Below are positions 40,182 through 53,915 of a stretch of 64,000 bases of DNA, piece by piece. Position 1 is the first letter of the stretch. Every line of letters starts with the position of its first letter. The stretch is from Enterobacter asburiae (GTDB taxonomy: Bacteria; Pseudomonadota; Gammaproteobacteria; Enterobacterales; Enterobacteriaceae). The DNA lies in the NCBI RefSeq assembly GCF_021440515.1, contig NZ_JAKCMV010000008.1, positions 1 through 64,000 of the forward strand, given 5' to 3'. The notes beneath the pieces were generated by a model that was not told the DNA's origin, searched no databases, and worked only from the letters and a program-made list of their open reading frames with translations. The position numbers and the translations under genes were made by a program.

Positions 40182-42779
40182 ATGGGTAAAGCTCTCGTCA
40201 TCGTTGAGTCCCCGGCAAAAGCCAAAACGATCAATAAGTATCTGGGTAACGACTACGTGGTTAAATCCAGCGTTGGTCACATCCGCGATTTGCCGACCAG
40301 TGGCTCAGCCAGCAAAAAGAGCGCAGACTCTACCTCCACCAAAGGGGCTAAAAAGCCTAAAAAGGATGAACGTAGCGCGCTTGTCAACCGCATGGGTGTT
40401 AACCCGTGGCACAACTGGGATGCACAATATGAAGTGCTGCCAGGGAAAGAAAAAGTCGTCAACGAGCTGAAGCAGCTCGCCGAAAAAGCCGACCACATCT
40501 ATCTCGCAACCGACCTTGACCGCGAAGGGGAAGCCATTGCATGGCACCTGCGGGAAGTGATCGGTGGCGACGACAAACGCTACAGCCGTGTAGTGTTTAA
40601 CGAAATTACGAAGAATGCGATTCGTCAGGCGTTTGAAAAGCCGGGCGAGCTGAATATTGACCGCGTAAATGCTCAGCAGGCACGTCGCTTTATGGACCGT
40701 GTCGTGGGCTATATGGTCTCTCCACTGCTGTGGAAAAAGATTGCCCGTGGCCTGTCCGCAGGGCGCGTGCAGTCGGTTGCCGTGCGCCTGGTGGTTGAAC
40801 GTGAGCGTGAAATCAAAGCGTTCGTCCCGGAAGAATACTGGGAAGTGGACGCGAACGTGACCACGCCGGGCGGCGACGCGCTGCCGTTGCAGGTCAGCCA
40901 TCACCACGACAAACCGTTCCGTCCTGAAAATCGCGAGCAGACCATGTCTGCCGTGGCGCTGCTGGAAAAAGCGCGCTACCAGGTACTGGAGCGCGAAGAC
41001 AAACCGACCAGCAGCAAACCGGGCGCTCCGTTTATTACCTCTACGCTGCAACAGGCGGCGAGCACGCGTCTGGGTTATGGCGTGAAGAAAACCATGATGA
41101 TGGCGCAGCGCTTGTATGAAGCGGGCTACATCACCTATATGCGTACTGACTCAACCAACCTGAGCCAGGACGCGGTTAACATGGTTCGCGGCTATATCAG
41201 CGAGAATTTCGGCAAGAAATACCTGCCGGAAAGTGAAAACCAGTACGCCAGCAAGGAAAACTCACAGGAAGCGCACGAAGCGATTCGTCCTTCTGACGTG
41301 TCTGTCCTCGCTGAGTCGCTGAAGGATATGGAAGCCGACGCGCAGAAACTGTATCAGCTGATCTGGCGCCAGTTTGTGGCCTGTCAGATGACACCGGCGA
41401 AGTACGATTCCACCACGCTGACCGTGGGCGCGGGTGATTTCCGCCTGAAAGCGCGTGGCCGTATCCTGCGCTTCGACGGCTGGACAAAAGTGATGCCTGC
41501 GCTGCGTAAAGGTGATGAAGACAGAACGCTGCCTGCGGTGAACAAGGGGGATGAACTCTCCCTGGTTGAACTGCTTCCGGCGCAGCACTTCACCAAACCG
41601 CCTGCGCGCTTTAGCGAAGCCTCGCTGGTGAAAGAGCTGGAAAAACGCGGTATTGGCCGCCCGTCTACCTACGCTTCCATTATCTCGACCATTCAGGATC
41701 GCGGTTATGTGCGCGTAGAAAGCCGTCGCTTCTATGCTGAAAAGATGGGTGAAATTGTTACGGATCGTCTGGAAGCCAACTTCCGCGAGCTGATGAACTA
41801 CGACTTCACCGCGCAGATGGAAAACAGCCTCGACCAGGTTGCCAGCCATCAGGCGGAATGGAAAAAGGTGCTCGACAGCTTCTTTAGCGACTTTACCACG
41901 CAGCTGGATAAAGCCGAGAAAGATCCTGAAGAAGGCGGAATGCTGCCAAACCAGATGGTACTGACCAGCATCGACTGCCCAACCTGCGGCCGCAAGATGG
42001 GGATCCGTACCGCCACGACCGGCGTGTTCCTCGGCTGTTCTGGTTACGCGCTGCCGCCTAAAGAGCGCTGCAAAACCACCATCAACCTGGTGCCGGAGAA
42101 CGAAGTTCTCAACGTGCTGGAAGGTGATGACGCCGAAACGAACGCGCTGCGTGCGAAACGTCGCTGTAAGAAATGCGGCACGGCGATGGACAGCTACCTT
42201 ATCGATCCGAAGCGTAAACTGCACGTCTGTGGTAATAACCCGACCTGCGACGGCTACGAGATTGAAGAGGGCGAGTTCCGCATTAAGGGCTACGACGGCC
42301 CGGTTGTTGAGTGTGAGAAATGTGGCTCTGAAATGCACCTGAAGATGGGGCGTTTCGGCAAGTACATGGCCTGTACCAACGACGAGTGCAAAAACACCCG
42401 TAAAATCCTGCGTAACGGTGAAGTGGCTCCGCCGAAGGAAGATCCGGTGCCGCTGCCAGAGCTGCCGTGTGAGAAATCAGACGCGTACTTCGTGCTGCGT
42501 GACGGCGCTGCCGGGGTATTCCTCGCGGCCAACACCTTCCCGAAATCGCGTGAAACCCGTGCGCCGCTGGTGGAAGAGCTGTACCGCTTCCGCGATCGTC
42601 TGCCGGAAAAACTGCGTTATCTGGCCGATGCGCCACAGCAGGATCCGGAAGGTAATAAGACGGTTGTGCGCTTTAGCCGCAAAACCAAGCAGCAGTACGT
42701 GGCTGCGGAGAAAGAGGGTAAAGCGACCGGATGGTCAGCCTTCTTTGTCGACGGTAAATGGGTTGAAGGCAAGAAATAA
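40182..42779 (+). CDS. topA: DNA topoisomerase I
   Basis: Relaxes negative supercoils (type IA), counteracting gyrase. The 865 residues equal the E. coli length. The N-terminal Toprim domain has [15 protein letters not shown] and the acidic DLDREGEA. The catalytic Tyr is in [11 protein letters not shown] near residue 319. The C-terminal region carries three Cys4 zinc-binding modules (CPTC...; CKKC...; CEKC...) followed by zinc-ribbon-like domains. The ATG at 40182 was chosen over one two codons upstream. Confidence 0.98.
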   Translation: MGKALVIVESPAKAKTINKYLGNDYVVKSSVGHIRDLPTSGSASKKSADSTSTKGAKKPKKDERSALVNRMGVNPWHNWDAQYEVLPGKEKVVNELKQLAEKADHIYLATDLDREGEAIAWHLREVIGGDDKRYSRVVFNEITKNAIRQAFEKPGELNIDRVNAQQARRFMDRVVGYMVSPLLWKKIARGLSAGRVQSVAVRLVVEREREIKAFVPEEYWEVDANVTTPGGDALPLQVSHHHDKPFRPENREQTMSAVALLEKARYQVLEREDKPTSSKPGAPFITSTLQQAASTRLGYGVKKTMMMAQRLYEAGYITYMRTDSTNLSQDAVNMVRGYISENFGKKYLPESENQYASKENSQEAHEAIRPSDVSVLAESLKDMEADAQKLYQLIWRQFVACQMTPAKYDSTTLTVGAGDFRLKARGRILRFDGWTKVMPALRKGDEDRTLPAVNKGDELSLVELLPAQHFTKPPARFSEASLVKELEKRGIGRPSTYASIISTIQDRGYVRVESRRFYAEKMGEIVTDRLEANFRELMNYDFTAQMENSLDQVASHQAEWKKVLDSFFSDFTTQLDKAEKDPEEGGMLPNQMVLTSIDCPTCGRKMGIRTATTGVFLGCSGYALPPKERCKTTINLVPENEVLNVLEGDDAETNALRAKRRCKKCGTAMDSYLIDPKRKLHVCGNNPTCDGYEIEEGEFRIKGYDGPVVECEKCGSEMHLKMGRFGKYMACTNDECKNTRKILRNGEVAPPKEDPVPLPELPCEKSDAYFVLRDGAAGVFLAANTFPKSRETRAPLVEELYRFRDRLPEKLRYLADAPQQDPEGNKTVVRFSRKTKQQYVAAEKEGKATGWSAFFVDGKWVEGKK

Positions 42780-42806
42780 TCTGCACTTAGCGTAACTTAC
42801 CTGTTA

Positions 42807-42832
42807 AAGGGCCGGTCTTCCGGCCCTTTTTT
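42807..42832 (+). terminator. topA terminator
   Basis: AAGGGCCGG / CCGGCCCTT with a TCTT loop and a T run, 28 bp after the topA stop. Confidence 0.92.
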
Positions 42833-42951
42833 ATTACGCCGTTATTATTTTTTGTTCCGTACTATACAGTCAGGCTATAAATGATATAGTGGTTATAGTT
42901 AACCCTTTTCTTATTATCAAATCGTCTTAAGCGATTGACCGCGTGCGCTAA

Positions 42952-43941
<990 letters not shown>

Positions 43942-44279
43942 TCACTTCCGGTATCTTTCCCTTGTGGAAAGATACCGAAATATCCGCTTAAACCGAAATC
44001 AGAATTATCATCATCTACATCCCACTGCCATATAATGTCATAACCCATTTGATTGATGTGGTCATACTGTCGTGATTTTGCGACAAAAGTAGAAACTAAT
44101 TTCCGACTGCGCAAATTATTCTTCTCAATTATTTATTTCTGGTCAAAAGAATGAATATTTCATCATCATGAACGAGTAAATTCACTGGCTTTTCAGCTAA
44201 AGTTTCTTTAGGATTTATCTCAACTGGTGATTACTTGTACCGATTGTTTGGTGTAAAAATGATAAGCGGTGTCGATTGT
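43942..44279. other. cysB-ymiA intergenic region with a long stem-loop
   Basis: 338 AT-rich bases. Right after cysB there is a perfect 12-bp inverted repeat CGGTATCTTTCC / GGAAAGATACCG (43949-43977) with a five-base loop and no T run. It may be a 3'-end-stabilising or factor-dependent termination signal. On the minus strand a TTG-started frame (44114 downward) encodes protein-like sequence but runs into cysB antisense; see findings. Confidence 0.5.
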
Positions 44280-44420
44280 ATGAGGTTAGCAATGCCGTCA
44301 GGAACTGAAGAACCGCAAAGGGATCCTGTGCTTAAACGTAAAGCCTGGCTCGCGGTGTTTGTTGTCTCCGCCCTGTTTTGGGTGGGCGTTGCGCTTCTGG
44401 CCTGGAAATATTGGGGTTGA
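44280..44420 (+). CDS. ymiA: YmiA, small membrane protein
   Basis: A 46-residue single-pass membrane protein that matches E. coli YmiA (MRLAMPSG..., C-terminal helix KAWLAVFVVSALFWVGVALLAW). Its function is unknown. The start at 44280 matches the E. coli protein; a longer in-frame start at 44235 is not needed. It is two bases upstream of yciX and probably in one transcript with it. Confidence 0.87.
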   Translation: MRLAMPSGTEEPQRDPVLKRKAWLAVFVVSALFWVGVALLAWKYWG

Positions 44421-44422
44421 AT

Positions 44423-44593
44423 ATGACAGTGACTGCACGGACAGAAACCGGAAAACCAATGTGTCAGCCTCGTGACAATGGCCTTAAAGGCAGCAAAGAG
44501 CCGACAACGACCGTGCCTGCGTCCTGGAAACTGACCGCGCAGCAAAAGGCTTTTATTGATGTGTTCGCGGAAGATGAGCCGAAAAAACAGTAA
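44423..44593 (+). CDS. yciX: YciX, small soluble protein
   Basis: A 56-residue hydrophilic protein resembling E. coli YciX, ending WKLTAQQKAFIDVFAEDEP-like. It has no signal peptide or membrane helix, and the role is unknown. It directly follows ymiA. Confidence 0.82.
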   Translation: MTVTARTETGKPMCQPRDNGLKGSKEPTTTVPASWKLTAQQKAFIDVFAEDEPKKQ

Positions 44594-44727
44594 CCGGGTA
44601 ATGTGCCCTTTAACATTAATAGCCTGAACACCGTTCTGCACTTTTGTACTCTTTAATAAATACACATCGGCAATATAGTGCTGGGGCGCGTCCTCAGGAA
44701 CATTAATAAATAAAGTCTGGTGTCACT

Positions 44728-44829
44728 ATGATGAATAACATGACAACGCTCAAATACTGGTCGTGGATTGGCGCATTCTCTTTGTCGATTCTCTTCTGGT
44801 GTCAGCTTTTCTGGCTGACCTTCCACTAA
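44728..44829 (+). CDS. ymiC: YmiC-like 33-residue membrane peptide
   Basis: A very short frame encoding [20 protein letters not shown] then a hydrophobic, aromatic stretch [13 protein letters not shown]. It is a single membrane helix, with a strong hairpin terminator six bases after the stop. It lies just upstream of acnA, where E. coli encodes the small protein YmiC. I rely on position and general character for the name. In-frame ATGs at 44731 and 44740 are alternatives. Confidence 0.65.
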   Translation: MMNNMTTLKYWSWIGAFSLSILFWCQLFWLTFH

Positions 44830-44834
44830 CAGAC

Positions 44835-44861
44835 AAAACCTCGCTTCGGCGGGGTTTTTTG
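44835..44861 (+). terminator. Terminator after the YmiC-like gene
   Basis: AACCTCGC / GCGGGGTT (one G-T pair) with a UUCG tetraloop and six T's, a very stable intrinsic terminator that isolates acnA from upstream transcription. Confidence 0.88.
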
Positions 44862-44993
44862 TTTCCTGTCATCCGAATTTGCCCCCGACATTTGTCATTT
44901 TGGGTTGTTATCAAAACGTTACAGCATCTTTGTGTTATCTTTAATTACGGCCTTGATAATTATCAGGGTATCTCTGTGATTAAGGAGGAGCTT

Positions 44994-47669
<2,676 letters not shown>

Positions 47670-47676
47670 TAACATT

Positions 47677-47703
47677 GCCCGGCGCGTGATGAGCCGGGCA
47701 TTT
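47677..47703. terminator. Hairpin between acnA and ribA
   Basis: TGCCCGGC / GCCGGGCA with an irregular loop and only TTTAT following, between converging genes. It is a weak intrinsic terminator or a half REP-like palindrome. Confidence 0.6.
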
Positions 47704-47708
47704 ATCGA

Positions 47709-48299
47709 TTATTCGCTTAACAGATGGCCCATTTTCGCGGCTTTGGTGTCGAGATAATGGGCATTTTTTGGATTACGCCCCACGATCAGCGGCACGCGCT
47801 CAACGATGTTGATGCCCGCTTCGGTCAGGATCTCGACTTTGCGCGGGTTGTTGGTCAGCAGACGCACTTCATCCACGCCCAGCAGCTTGAACATATCGGC
47901 ACACAGCGTGAAATCACGCTCGTCAGCAGCAAAGCCAAGCTGATGGTTAGCTTCGACCGTATCGTAGCCCTGATCCTGCAATGCATACGCGCGGATCTTG
48001 TTCAGCAGACCGATGTTGCGTCCTTCCTGACGGTGATAAAGCAGCACGCCACGGCCTTCTTCTGCGATATGGGACAGCGCCGCTTCCAGCTGAAAACCAC
48101 AGTCGCAGCGCAGGCTGAAGAGGGCGTCGCCCGTCAGACACTCCGAATGCACGCGAGACAGCACCGGCGTCTGCCCCGAAATGTCGCCAAACACCAGGGC
48201 GACGTGATCCTGTCCGGTTGCCAGTTCTTCAAATCCCACCATCAGGAAATCGCCCCATGGGGTTGGCAGTTTGGCTTCTGCCACACGTTTAAGCTGCAT
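47709..48299 (-). CDS. ribA: GTP cyclohydrolase II
   Basis: First step of riboflavin synthesis from GTP. The 196 residues equal the E. coli length. The zinc ligands Cys54, Cys65 and Cys67 lie in [18 protein letters not shown], and the catalytic region contains [11 protein letters not shown]. The start was set at ATG 48299 ([16 protein letters not shown]); the 46 upstream in-frame residues are not conserved. It is divergent from pgpB. Confidence 0.97.
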   Translation of the reverse strand: MQLKRVAEAKLPTPWGDFLMVGFEELATGQDHVALVFGDISGQTPVLSRVHSECLTGDALFSLRCDCGFQLEAALSHIAEEGRGVLLYHRQEGRNIGLLNKIRAYALQDQGYDTVEANHQLGFAADERDFTLCADMFKLLGVDEVRLLTNNPRKVEILTEAGINIVERVPLIVGRNPKNAHYLDTKAAKMGHLLSE

Positions 48300-48496
48300 G
48301 TGATTCTCCAGAGTATGCTGACACGTTTCGTGCCTTTCGCCTGTTTGGCTTTCTGTATTCGAACATTTTGCCACAAGCTTCTCAACATCACCTAATGGCC
48401 GCCATCCTATACGCCCGTTAAACGCACAATCCGACATATCTACGCAACGGTTAAAATTCAGTTATGATTGTGAGGCTTAGCAAACAAGGAGATAAC

Positions 48497-49264
48497 ATGC
48501 TTTCCATTGCACGACGAACGGCAGCCGGTGCGGCCCTGTTATTAATTATGCCTCTGGCCGTATGGATCTCCGGTTGGGCATGGGAGCCGGGGCATAATAC
48601 CGCCTGGCTCAAAACCTTGTACTGGATTACGGAAACCGTCACCCAGCCGTGGGGGATCATCACGCATGTGCTGCTGTGCGCGTGGTTTTTCTGGTGTCTG
48701 CGTTTTCGGTTACGGGCGGCCATTATGCTCTTTGCTATTCTCGGCGGCGCCATTCTGATCGGTCAGGGGCTGAAGTCCTGGGTAAAGGACAGGGTGCAGG
48801 AGCCACGGCCTTTCGTCGTCTGGCTGGAAAAAACGCACCATATCCCGGTGGATGAGTTCTACAATTTAAAGCGTAAGGATCGCGGCGCGCTGGTGAAAGA
48901 ACAGCTTGCGGAGCAGCAGGACGTGCCTAAATTCCTGCGTAAGCACTGGCAAAAAGAGACAGGCTTCGCGTTTCCTTCCGGACATACGATGTTTGCCGCA
49001 AGCTGGGCGCTGCTTGGCGTTGGGCTGCTTTGGCCGCGTCGCAGGAGGGTGACCATCGCGGTCCTGCTGGTGTGGGCGAGCGCGGTGATGGGCAGTCGTC
49101 TGCTTCTAGGAATGCACTGGCCGCGGGATTTAGTCGTCGCCACGCTGATGTCCTGGCTGCTGGTAACGTTCGCGACCTGGCTTACGCAGAAAGTGTGCGG
49201 GCCGCTGACGCCGCCGCCGGAAGAGAAGAAAGAAATTGCGGAAAGAGAGGAGAATGACGCCTGA
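48497..49264 (+). CDS. pgpB: Phosphatidylglycerophosphatase B / undecaprenyl pyrophosphate phosphatase
   Basis: A PAP2-family membrane phosphatase of 255 residues that dephosphorylates PGP, undecaprenyl-PP and diacylglycerol pyrophosphate on the periplasmic side. The three PAP2 motifs are seen: KDRVQEPRP, PSGHTMFAA and SRLLLGMHWPRD. It has six predicted membrane helices. The ATG at 48497 follows AAGGAGATAAC, an excellent ribosome site. Confidence 0.95.
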   Translation: MLSIARRTAAGAALLLIMPLAVWISGWAWEPGHNTAWLKTLYWITETVTQPWGIITHVLLCAWFFWCLRFRLRAAIMLFAILGGAILIGQGLKSWVKDRVQEPRPFVVWLEKTHHIPVDEFYNLKRKDRGALVKEQLAEQQDVPKFLRKHWQKETGFAFPSGHTMFAASWALLGVGLLWPRRRRVTIAVLLVWASAVMGSRLLLGMHWPRDLVVATLMSWLLVTFATWLTQKVCGPLTPPPEEKKEIAEREENDA

Positions 49265-49411
49265 CGGTTGATATTCGTCCTTAAGCCCATAAATCCTTCA
49301 CTGGCGCGTCACGTTTCCGTTTCGCGCCCGTCACTAAAATGGTAGTTTATAAGGCTGATTGCGATAAATTGAATACACTTTATTCGCTTGATCCACATAA
49401 CGGGAAGTCAT

Positions 49412-49720
49412 GTGAAATATTTACTCATTTTCTTACTGGTGTTGGCGATTTTTGTTATTTCGGTCACATTAGGTGCGCAAAACGATCAGCAGGTAAGCTT
49501 TAACTATTTGCTGGCACAGGGCGAGTATCGGGTATCTAGCCTCCTTGCCGTCTTGTTCGCTGCCGGTTTTATCATCGGCTGGCTGGTGTGTGGTCTGTTC
49601 TGGCTTAAGGTGCGTGTCTCACTGGCGCGCGCTGAGCGTAAAATCAAACGCCTTGAACTTCAACTTGCCCCCGCGACTGACATCCCAGAAAACGCCGGTG
49701 TGCCGGTAGTCAAGGAATAA
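49412..49720 (+). CDS. lapA: LapA, lipopolysaccharide assembly protein A
   Basis: A 102-residue inner-membrane protein with two N-terminal helices (about 1-20 and 40-65) and a basic cytoplasmic tail (RAERKIKRLELQL). It works with LapB in LPS assembly and control of LpxC turnover. The GTG at 49412 fits the family start (VKYLLIFLLVLAIF) and length. It lies six bases upstream of lapB, in an operon. Confidence 0.94.
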   Translation: MKYLLIFLLVLAIFVISVTLGAQNDQQVSFNYLLAQGEYRVSSLLAVLFAAGFIIGWLVCGLFWLKVRVSLARAERKIKRLELQLAPATDIPENAGVPVVKE

Positions 49721-49726
49721 TCGACG

Positions 49727-50896
49727 ATGCTGGAGTTGTTGTTTCTGCTTTTGCCTGTCGCCGCAGCTTATGGCTGGTATATGGGCCGCAGAAGTGCGCA
49801 ACAAACTAAGCAGGATGAAGCCAACCGACTCTCCCGCGACTACGTGGCGGGGGTCAACTTCCTTCTGAGCAATCAACAGGACAAAGCGGTTGACCTGTTC
49901 CTCGACATGCTTAAAGAGGACACCGGCACCGTTGAGGCGCATCTCACCCTGGGTAACCTGTTCCGCTCGCGCGGCGAGGTTGACCGTGCCATCCGCATTC
50001 ACCAGACCCTGATGGAAAGCGCATCGTTAACCTACGATCAGCGCCTGCTTGCCGTACAGCAGCTGGGCCGCGACTATATGGCCGCCGGGTTGTACGACCG
50101 CGCGGAAGACATGTTCGCGCAGCTGGTGGATGAAACCGAATTCCGCATCAGCGCCTTACAGCAGCTGTTGCAGATTTATCAGGCCACCAGCGACTGGCAG
50201 AAAGCCATTGATACCGCAGAGCGCCTGGTCAAACTCGGCAAAGACAAACAGCGTGTTGAAATTGCGCATTTCTACTGCGAACTCGCGTTGCAGCAGATGG
50301 GCAACGACGACATGGAAAAAGCCATGTCGCTGCTCAAGAAAGGCGCCGCCGCCGATCGTAACAGCGCGCGTGTCTCCATCATGATGGGGCGCGTGTTTAT
50401 GGCGAAAGGGGATTTTGCCAAAGCGGTAGAGTGCCTGTTGCGGGTGATCGACCAGGATAAAGAACTGGTCAGCGAAACTCTCGAAATGCTGCAAACCTGC
50501 TATCAGCAGCTGGGCAAGCCGGACGAGTGGGTCGCTTTCCTGCGCCGCTGCGTAGAAGAAAATACCGGCGCAACGGCCGAGCTGATGTTGTCTGACGTGG
50601 TTGAGGAGCACGAAGGCAGCGACACCGCGCAGGTATACATTACTCGCCAGCTGCAACGTCATCCGACGATGCGCGTTTTCCACAAGCTGATGGACTATCA
50701 CCTTAATGACGCGGAAGAAGGGCGCGCCAAAGAGAGCCTGATGGTACTGCGTGACATGGTGGGCGAGCAGGTGCGCAGTAAACCGCGCTATCGCTGCCAG
50801 AAGTGCGGATTTACCGCCTTCACGCTGTACTGGCACTGTCCTTCATGCCGTGCGTGGTCCACCATTAAGCCAATTCGCGGTCTGGACGGGCAGTAA
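49727..50896 (+). CDS. lapB: LapB (YciM), TPR heat-shock protein controlling LpxC
   Basis: A 389-residue membrane-anchored adaptor that presents LpxC to FtsH and thereby balances LPS with phospholipid. The N-terminal helix (MLELLFLLLPVAAAYGWYMG) is followed by about nine TPR repeats and a C-terminal rubredoxin-type metal site with two CxxC pairs (CQKC, CPSC) near residues 357-374. It is conserved end to end with E. coli. Confidence 0.97.
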   Translation: MLELLFLLLPVAAAYGWYMGRRSAQQTKQDEANRLSRDYVAGVNFLLSNQQDKAVDLFLDMLKEDTGTVEAHLTLGNLFRSRGEVDRAIRIHQTLMESASLTYDQRLLAVQQLGRDYMAAGLYDRAEDMFAQLVDETEFRISALQQLLQIYQATSDWQKAIDTAERLVKLGKDKQRVEIAHFYCELALQQMGNDDMEKAMSLLKKGAAADRNSARVSIMMGRVFMAKGDFAKAVECLLRVIDQDKELVSETLEMLQTCYQQLGKPDEWVAFLRRCVEENTGATAELMLSDVVEEHEGSDTAQVYITRQLQRHPTMRVFHKLMDYHLNDAEEGRAKESLMVLRDMVGEQVRSKPRYRCQKCGFTAFTLYWHCPSCRAWSTIKPIRGLDGQ

Positions 50897-51082
50897 CTTT
50901 TTAAAAGCCCTCTTTTTAGTTACAACATACTAAATGCTTTTTTTGTGAACGTTGGCACCGTGCGGTTTATCGGCCTGGCAGGAGAGGAAATCGATTCTGT
51001 CAATTTGCAGCGCTGACAGGTAGAATGCTCGCCGTTTATCTGTTCCGCGCCGCTGCGCGCCCATAGACGAAAAGGGCTGGTC

Positions 51083-51820
51083 ATGACGTCTGTTAGTTCC
51101 TCTACTTCCCGCGTAGTTACTGATTCTCCTGTTGTTGTTGCGCTTGATTACAATAACCGCGATGCCGCACTGGCCTTCGTCGATGGCATTGATCCCCGCG
51201 ACTGCCGCCTGAAGGTCGGTAAAGAGATGTTCACGCTGTTCGGGCCACAGCTGGTTCGCGATCTGCAACAGCGCGGTTTTGATATCTTCCTTGACCTCAA
51301 ATTCCACGATATCCCGAACACCACGGCCCATGCGGTCGCCGCTGCGGCGGATCTGGGCGTATGGATGGTCAACGTTCATGCCTCGGGCGGGGCGCGTATG
51401 ATGACCGCAGCCCGCGAAGCGCTGGTGCCCTTTGGCAAAGATGCGCCGTTGCTGATTGCCGTGACGGTGCTTACCAGCATGGACGACAACGACCTGCGCG
51501 ATCTCGGTGTGACGTTGTCACCTGCCAAACATGCCGAGCGACTTGCTCGCCTGACGCAAAGCTGCGGGCTGGACGGCGTCGTGTGTTCTGCGCAGGAAGC
51601 GGTGCGATTTAAAGCAGAGTTCGGTCGGGACTTTAAGCTGGTTACGCCAGGCATCCGTCCGGCCGGCAGCGACGCAGGCGATCAGCGCCGTATTATGACC
51701 CCAGAACAGGCCTTAATTGCAGGCGTGGATTACATGGTGATTGGTCGTCCGGTTACGCAGTCAGCCGATCCTGCACAAACGCTGAAGGCTATTAATGCCT
51801 CACTGAAGAAGGACGCGTAA
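51083..51820 (+). CDS. pyrF: Orotidine 5'-phosphate decarboxylase
   Basis: Last step of UMP synthesis. The 245 residues equal the E. coli length. It is a TIM barrel with the catalytic [10 protein letters not shown] loop and the phosphate-binding TPGIRP and VIGRPVTQ segments. It is followed by yciH with overlapping stop and start codons (TAATG). Confidence 0.97.
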   Translation: MTSVSSSTSRVVTDSPVVVALDYNNRDAALAFVDGIDPRDCRLKVGKEMFTLFGPQLVRDLQQRGFDIFLDLKFHDIPNTTAHAVAAAADLGVWMVNVHASGGARMMTAAREALVPFGKDAPLLIAVTVLTSMDDNDLRDLGVTLSPAKHAERLARLTQSCGLDGVVCSAQEAVRFKAEFGRDFKLVTPGIRPAGSDAGDQRRIMTPEQALIAGVDYMVIGRPVTQSADPAQTLKAINASLKKDA

Positions 51821-52146
51821 TGAGCGATTCCAACAGCCGTCTGGTCTACTCCACCGACACCGGGCGTATCGATGAACCCAAAGCGGTAGCCGAGCGCCCG
51901 AAAGGCGATGGCATTGTGCGTATTCAGCGCCAGACCAGCGGCAGAAAAGGCAAGGGCGTGTGCCTCGTCACCGGCATCGACCTGGACGAAGCTGAACTGG
52001 CGAAGCTGGCCGCCGAGCTGAAAAAGAAATGCGGATGCGGCGGGGCGGTGAAAGACGGTATTATCGAGATTCAGGGCGATAAACGCGATCTCATTAAAAC
52101 GCTGCTCGAAGCCAAAGGCATGAAAGTAAAACTGGCGGGCGGTTAA
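51820..52146 (+). CDS. yciH: YciH, SUI1/eIF1-family translation factor homolog
   Basis: A 108-residue protein with a C-terminal SUI1/eIF1 fold (CLVTGIDLDEAELAKLAAELKKKCGCGGAV, IEIQGDKRD). In E. coli it affects start-site discrimination in vitro. It is translationally coupled to pyrF and followed by a strong terminator. Confidence 0.95.
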   Translation: MSDSNSRLVYSTDTGRIDEPKAVAERPKGDGIVRIQRQTSGRKGKGVCLVTGIDLDEAELAKLAAELKKKCGCGGAVKDGIIEIQGDKRDLIKTLLEAKGMKVKLAGG

Positions 52147-52163
52147 ATTAAATCGGTTTAATT

Positions 52164-52195
52164 AAAAAAGCCACGGTTTTCACCGTGGCTTTTTT
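52164..52195 (+). terminator. pyrF-yciH terminator
   Basis: AAAAAAGCCACGGT / ACCGTGGCTTTTTT with loop TTTC. Confidence 0.93.
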
Positions 52196-52261
52196 ATGTG
52201 CGTAAGTCAGACCTGAAATGTACTTAATATATCGTTATACCGGTGGATGCCGTTATGTAGA

Positions 52262-52480
52262 TTATTTACCCACCTGGTGACCAATCACACCACCGACAGC
52301 AGCACCACCTAATGTACCCAGCGTACTACCATCCGTCAGCACGGCGCCACCGAGGGCACCCGCACCAGCACCGATTGCGGTGTTACGGTCGCGTTTAGAC
52401 CAGTTAGAGCATGCGCTCAGAGACATTGCTACAGTGATTGCCAGAACAGCGGCGGCTAATTTTTTGCTGGTTAAGGTCAT
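52262..52480 (-). CDS. osmB: Osmotically inducible lipoprotein OsmB
   Basis: A 72-residue outer-membrane lipoprotein. The signal peptide ends in the lipobox LSAC with the lipidated Cys at residue 24. The mature part is a Gly/Ala-rich glycine-zipper (AIGAGAGALGGAV, GTLGGAAVGGVIGHQVG). It is induced by osmotic stress and RpoS/Rcs in E. coli. Confidence 0.95.
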   Translation of the reverse strand: MTLTSKKLAAAVLAITVAMSLSACSNWSKRDRNTAIGAGAGALGGAVLTDGSTLGTLGGAAVGGVIGHQVGK

Positions 52481-52744
52481 AATACTTTCTCCTGAATTAT
52501 CGATTCACGGAAAGAAATGCACTTTAAGTATAGCCAACTGGCATACAAAAATTCCTTTTTCCGTGAAAGCTGGTCGCGACGGGATTGTTATCACGCAGGT
52601 GATAGTCACTTCCTGTTATATCGCTAACATTAATTTTACGATGATTATGCAGGTAATACAGGTAAAAAGTCTTAAAGGGTGTCCAGGAATCATCTCAGAC
52701 AAAGGGAATAGACTGCGCCCGACATTTGCAGGCGCAGAAATAGA

Positions 52745-53497
52745 TCACGAGGTTTTTTTCACAATATCGACTAACAGGCCATTCTGCTGGAGCCGCTCAC
52801 GGTGTTCATCGCTTAAACGCTCGTCGGTAATGACGCGGCTGAAGCGGGAAATCGGTCCCATCGTGTAAGGATGAACGGCACCGAACTTAGAGCTGTCGGT
52901 CAGGACAATCGCCTCACACTCTTTTTCCAGAACGGCGTTTACCACGTCCGAACGCATCATATCCCGGCCCGTAAAGCCGGTCTCCGCCTGCCAGCCGTCA
53001 ATACCGATAAAGGCTTTGCTGAAGTGAACCTGCTGAACGTATTGTCGGGTAAGCGGGCCCACCATGCTCTCGCTCTTTTTCTGGTAAATCCCGCCCAGTA
53101 AAATCACTTCACATTTAGTCTCTTTCAGCAGGTGTGCGATATAGCTGCTGACGGTAATGATGGTGATATCTTTCTGATTCGCCAGGGTACGCGCCAGTAG
53201 AGCGTTGCTGCTGCCGTTTTCGATAAACACCGTTTCCCCGTTATTCACCAGCGAGGCGGCAAACTCTGCCAGCTCACGCTTGAGCGCATAGTTGTTCATC
53301 ATGCGGGTTTCAACGTCATCGCTGTCGAGCGGTACGGCATACCCATGCGCGCGACGCAGGTAGCTCTGTTTTTCCAGAAGATTAAGATCCTGGCGAATTG
53401 TCACTTCAGATACGCCAGTAGCTTTAGCGAGGTCGACCACGCTGACGCGTCCCTGATCGATGACCATCTGCAAAATGATTTGTTGTCGGGAATTCAT
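52745..53497 (-). CDS. yciT: YciT, DeoR-family transcriptional regulator
   Basis: A 250-residue DeoR-type repressor. The N-terminal HTH ([24 protein letters not shown]) and the DeoRC sugar-phosphate sensor domain ([32 protein letters not shown]) are intact. E. coli YciT is linked to osmotic growth; its ligand is unknown. The start at ATG 53497 matches the family; upstream in-frame residues overlap yciZ and are not used. Confidence 0.93.
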   Translation of the reverse strand: MNSRQQIILQMVIDQGRVSVVDLAKATGVSEVTIRQDLNLLEKQSYLRRAHGYAVPLDSDDVETRMMNNYALKRELAEFAASLVNNGETVFIENGSSNALLARTLANQKDITIITVSSYIAHLLKETKCEVILLGGIYQKKSESMVGPLTRQYVQQVHFSKAFIGIDGWQAETGFTGRDMMRSDVVNAVLEKECEAIVLTDSSKFGAVHPYTMGPISRFSRVITDERLSDEHRERLQQNGLLVDIVKKTS

Positions 53498-53540
53498 AGC
53501 ATCCATTAAAAAAAACGAAACGAGGTCGAAGGCGTGGTGA

Positions 53541-53723
53541 TTACACTTCCCACGGCGCTTTAGGCTGTGTGCTTTCCGGTGCGATATCCGCGCCATGCTG
53601 TGCCAGTAGCTCGGACTTTAGGATCTCAAGATTACGGATAGCAGAGTGATAATCGCCCGCTACCAGAATATCCAGCACGGTATCAATACGTTGTGCCACG
53701 GTCTGTGCATCAATAGTAGACAT
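53541..53723 (-). CDS. yciZ: YciZ, UPF0509 small protein
   Basis: A 60-residue soluble protein like E. coli YciZ ([27 protein letters not shown], ending PKAPWEV). Its function is unknown. It lies upstream of yciT on the same strand, with a 43-bp gap, and may be co-transcribed. Confidence 0.88.
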   Translation of the reverse strand: MSTIDAQTVAQRIDTVLDILVAGDYHSAIRNLEILKSELLAQHGADIAPESTQPKAPWEV

Positions 53724-53915
53724 AATCTCACCCCTGAGCGAAAAGTTAATATTTTCAATGATGCAGAAATTGGGTTCAAAAGAGAAGGGAAAAAATGCAC
53801 TTAGGAAAGTACATAAATGAAAGTGATAATTTTACCCCCTCGCATACAGGGAGCGGAATGAGTGGATTAGTCTAATTCTGCGCGCAAGGCGCTTTTTTAT
53901 ATGAGGAATTAGACC

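Noticed and set aside
41262-42338. 358-codon minus-strand frame inside topA
   Set aside because: Antisense shadow of a highly biased essential gene; no start signals.
52714-52736. TGCGCC/GGCGCA inverted repeat after yciT
   Set aside because: Short stem, large loop and no clear U tract; not strong enough to list as a terminator.
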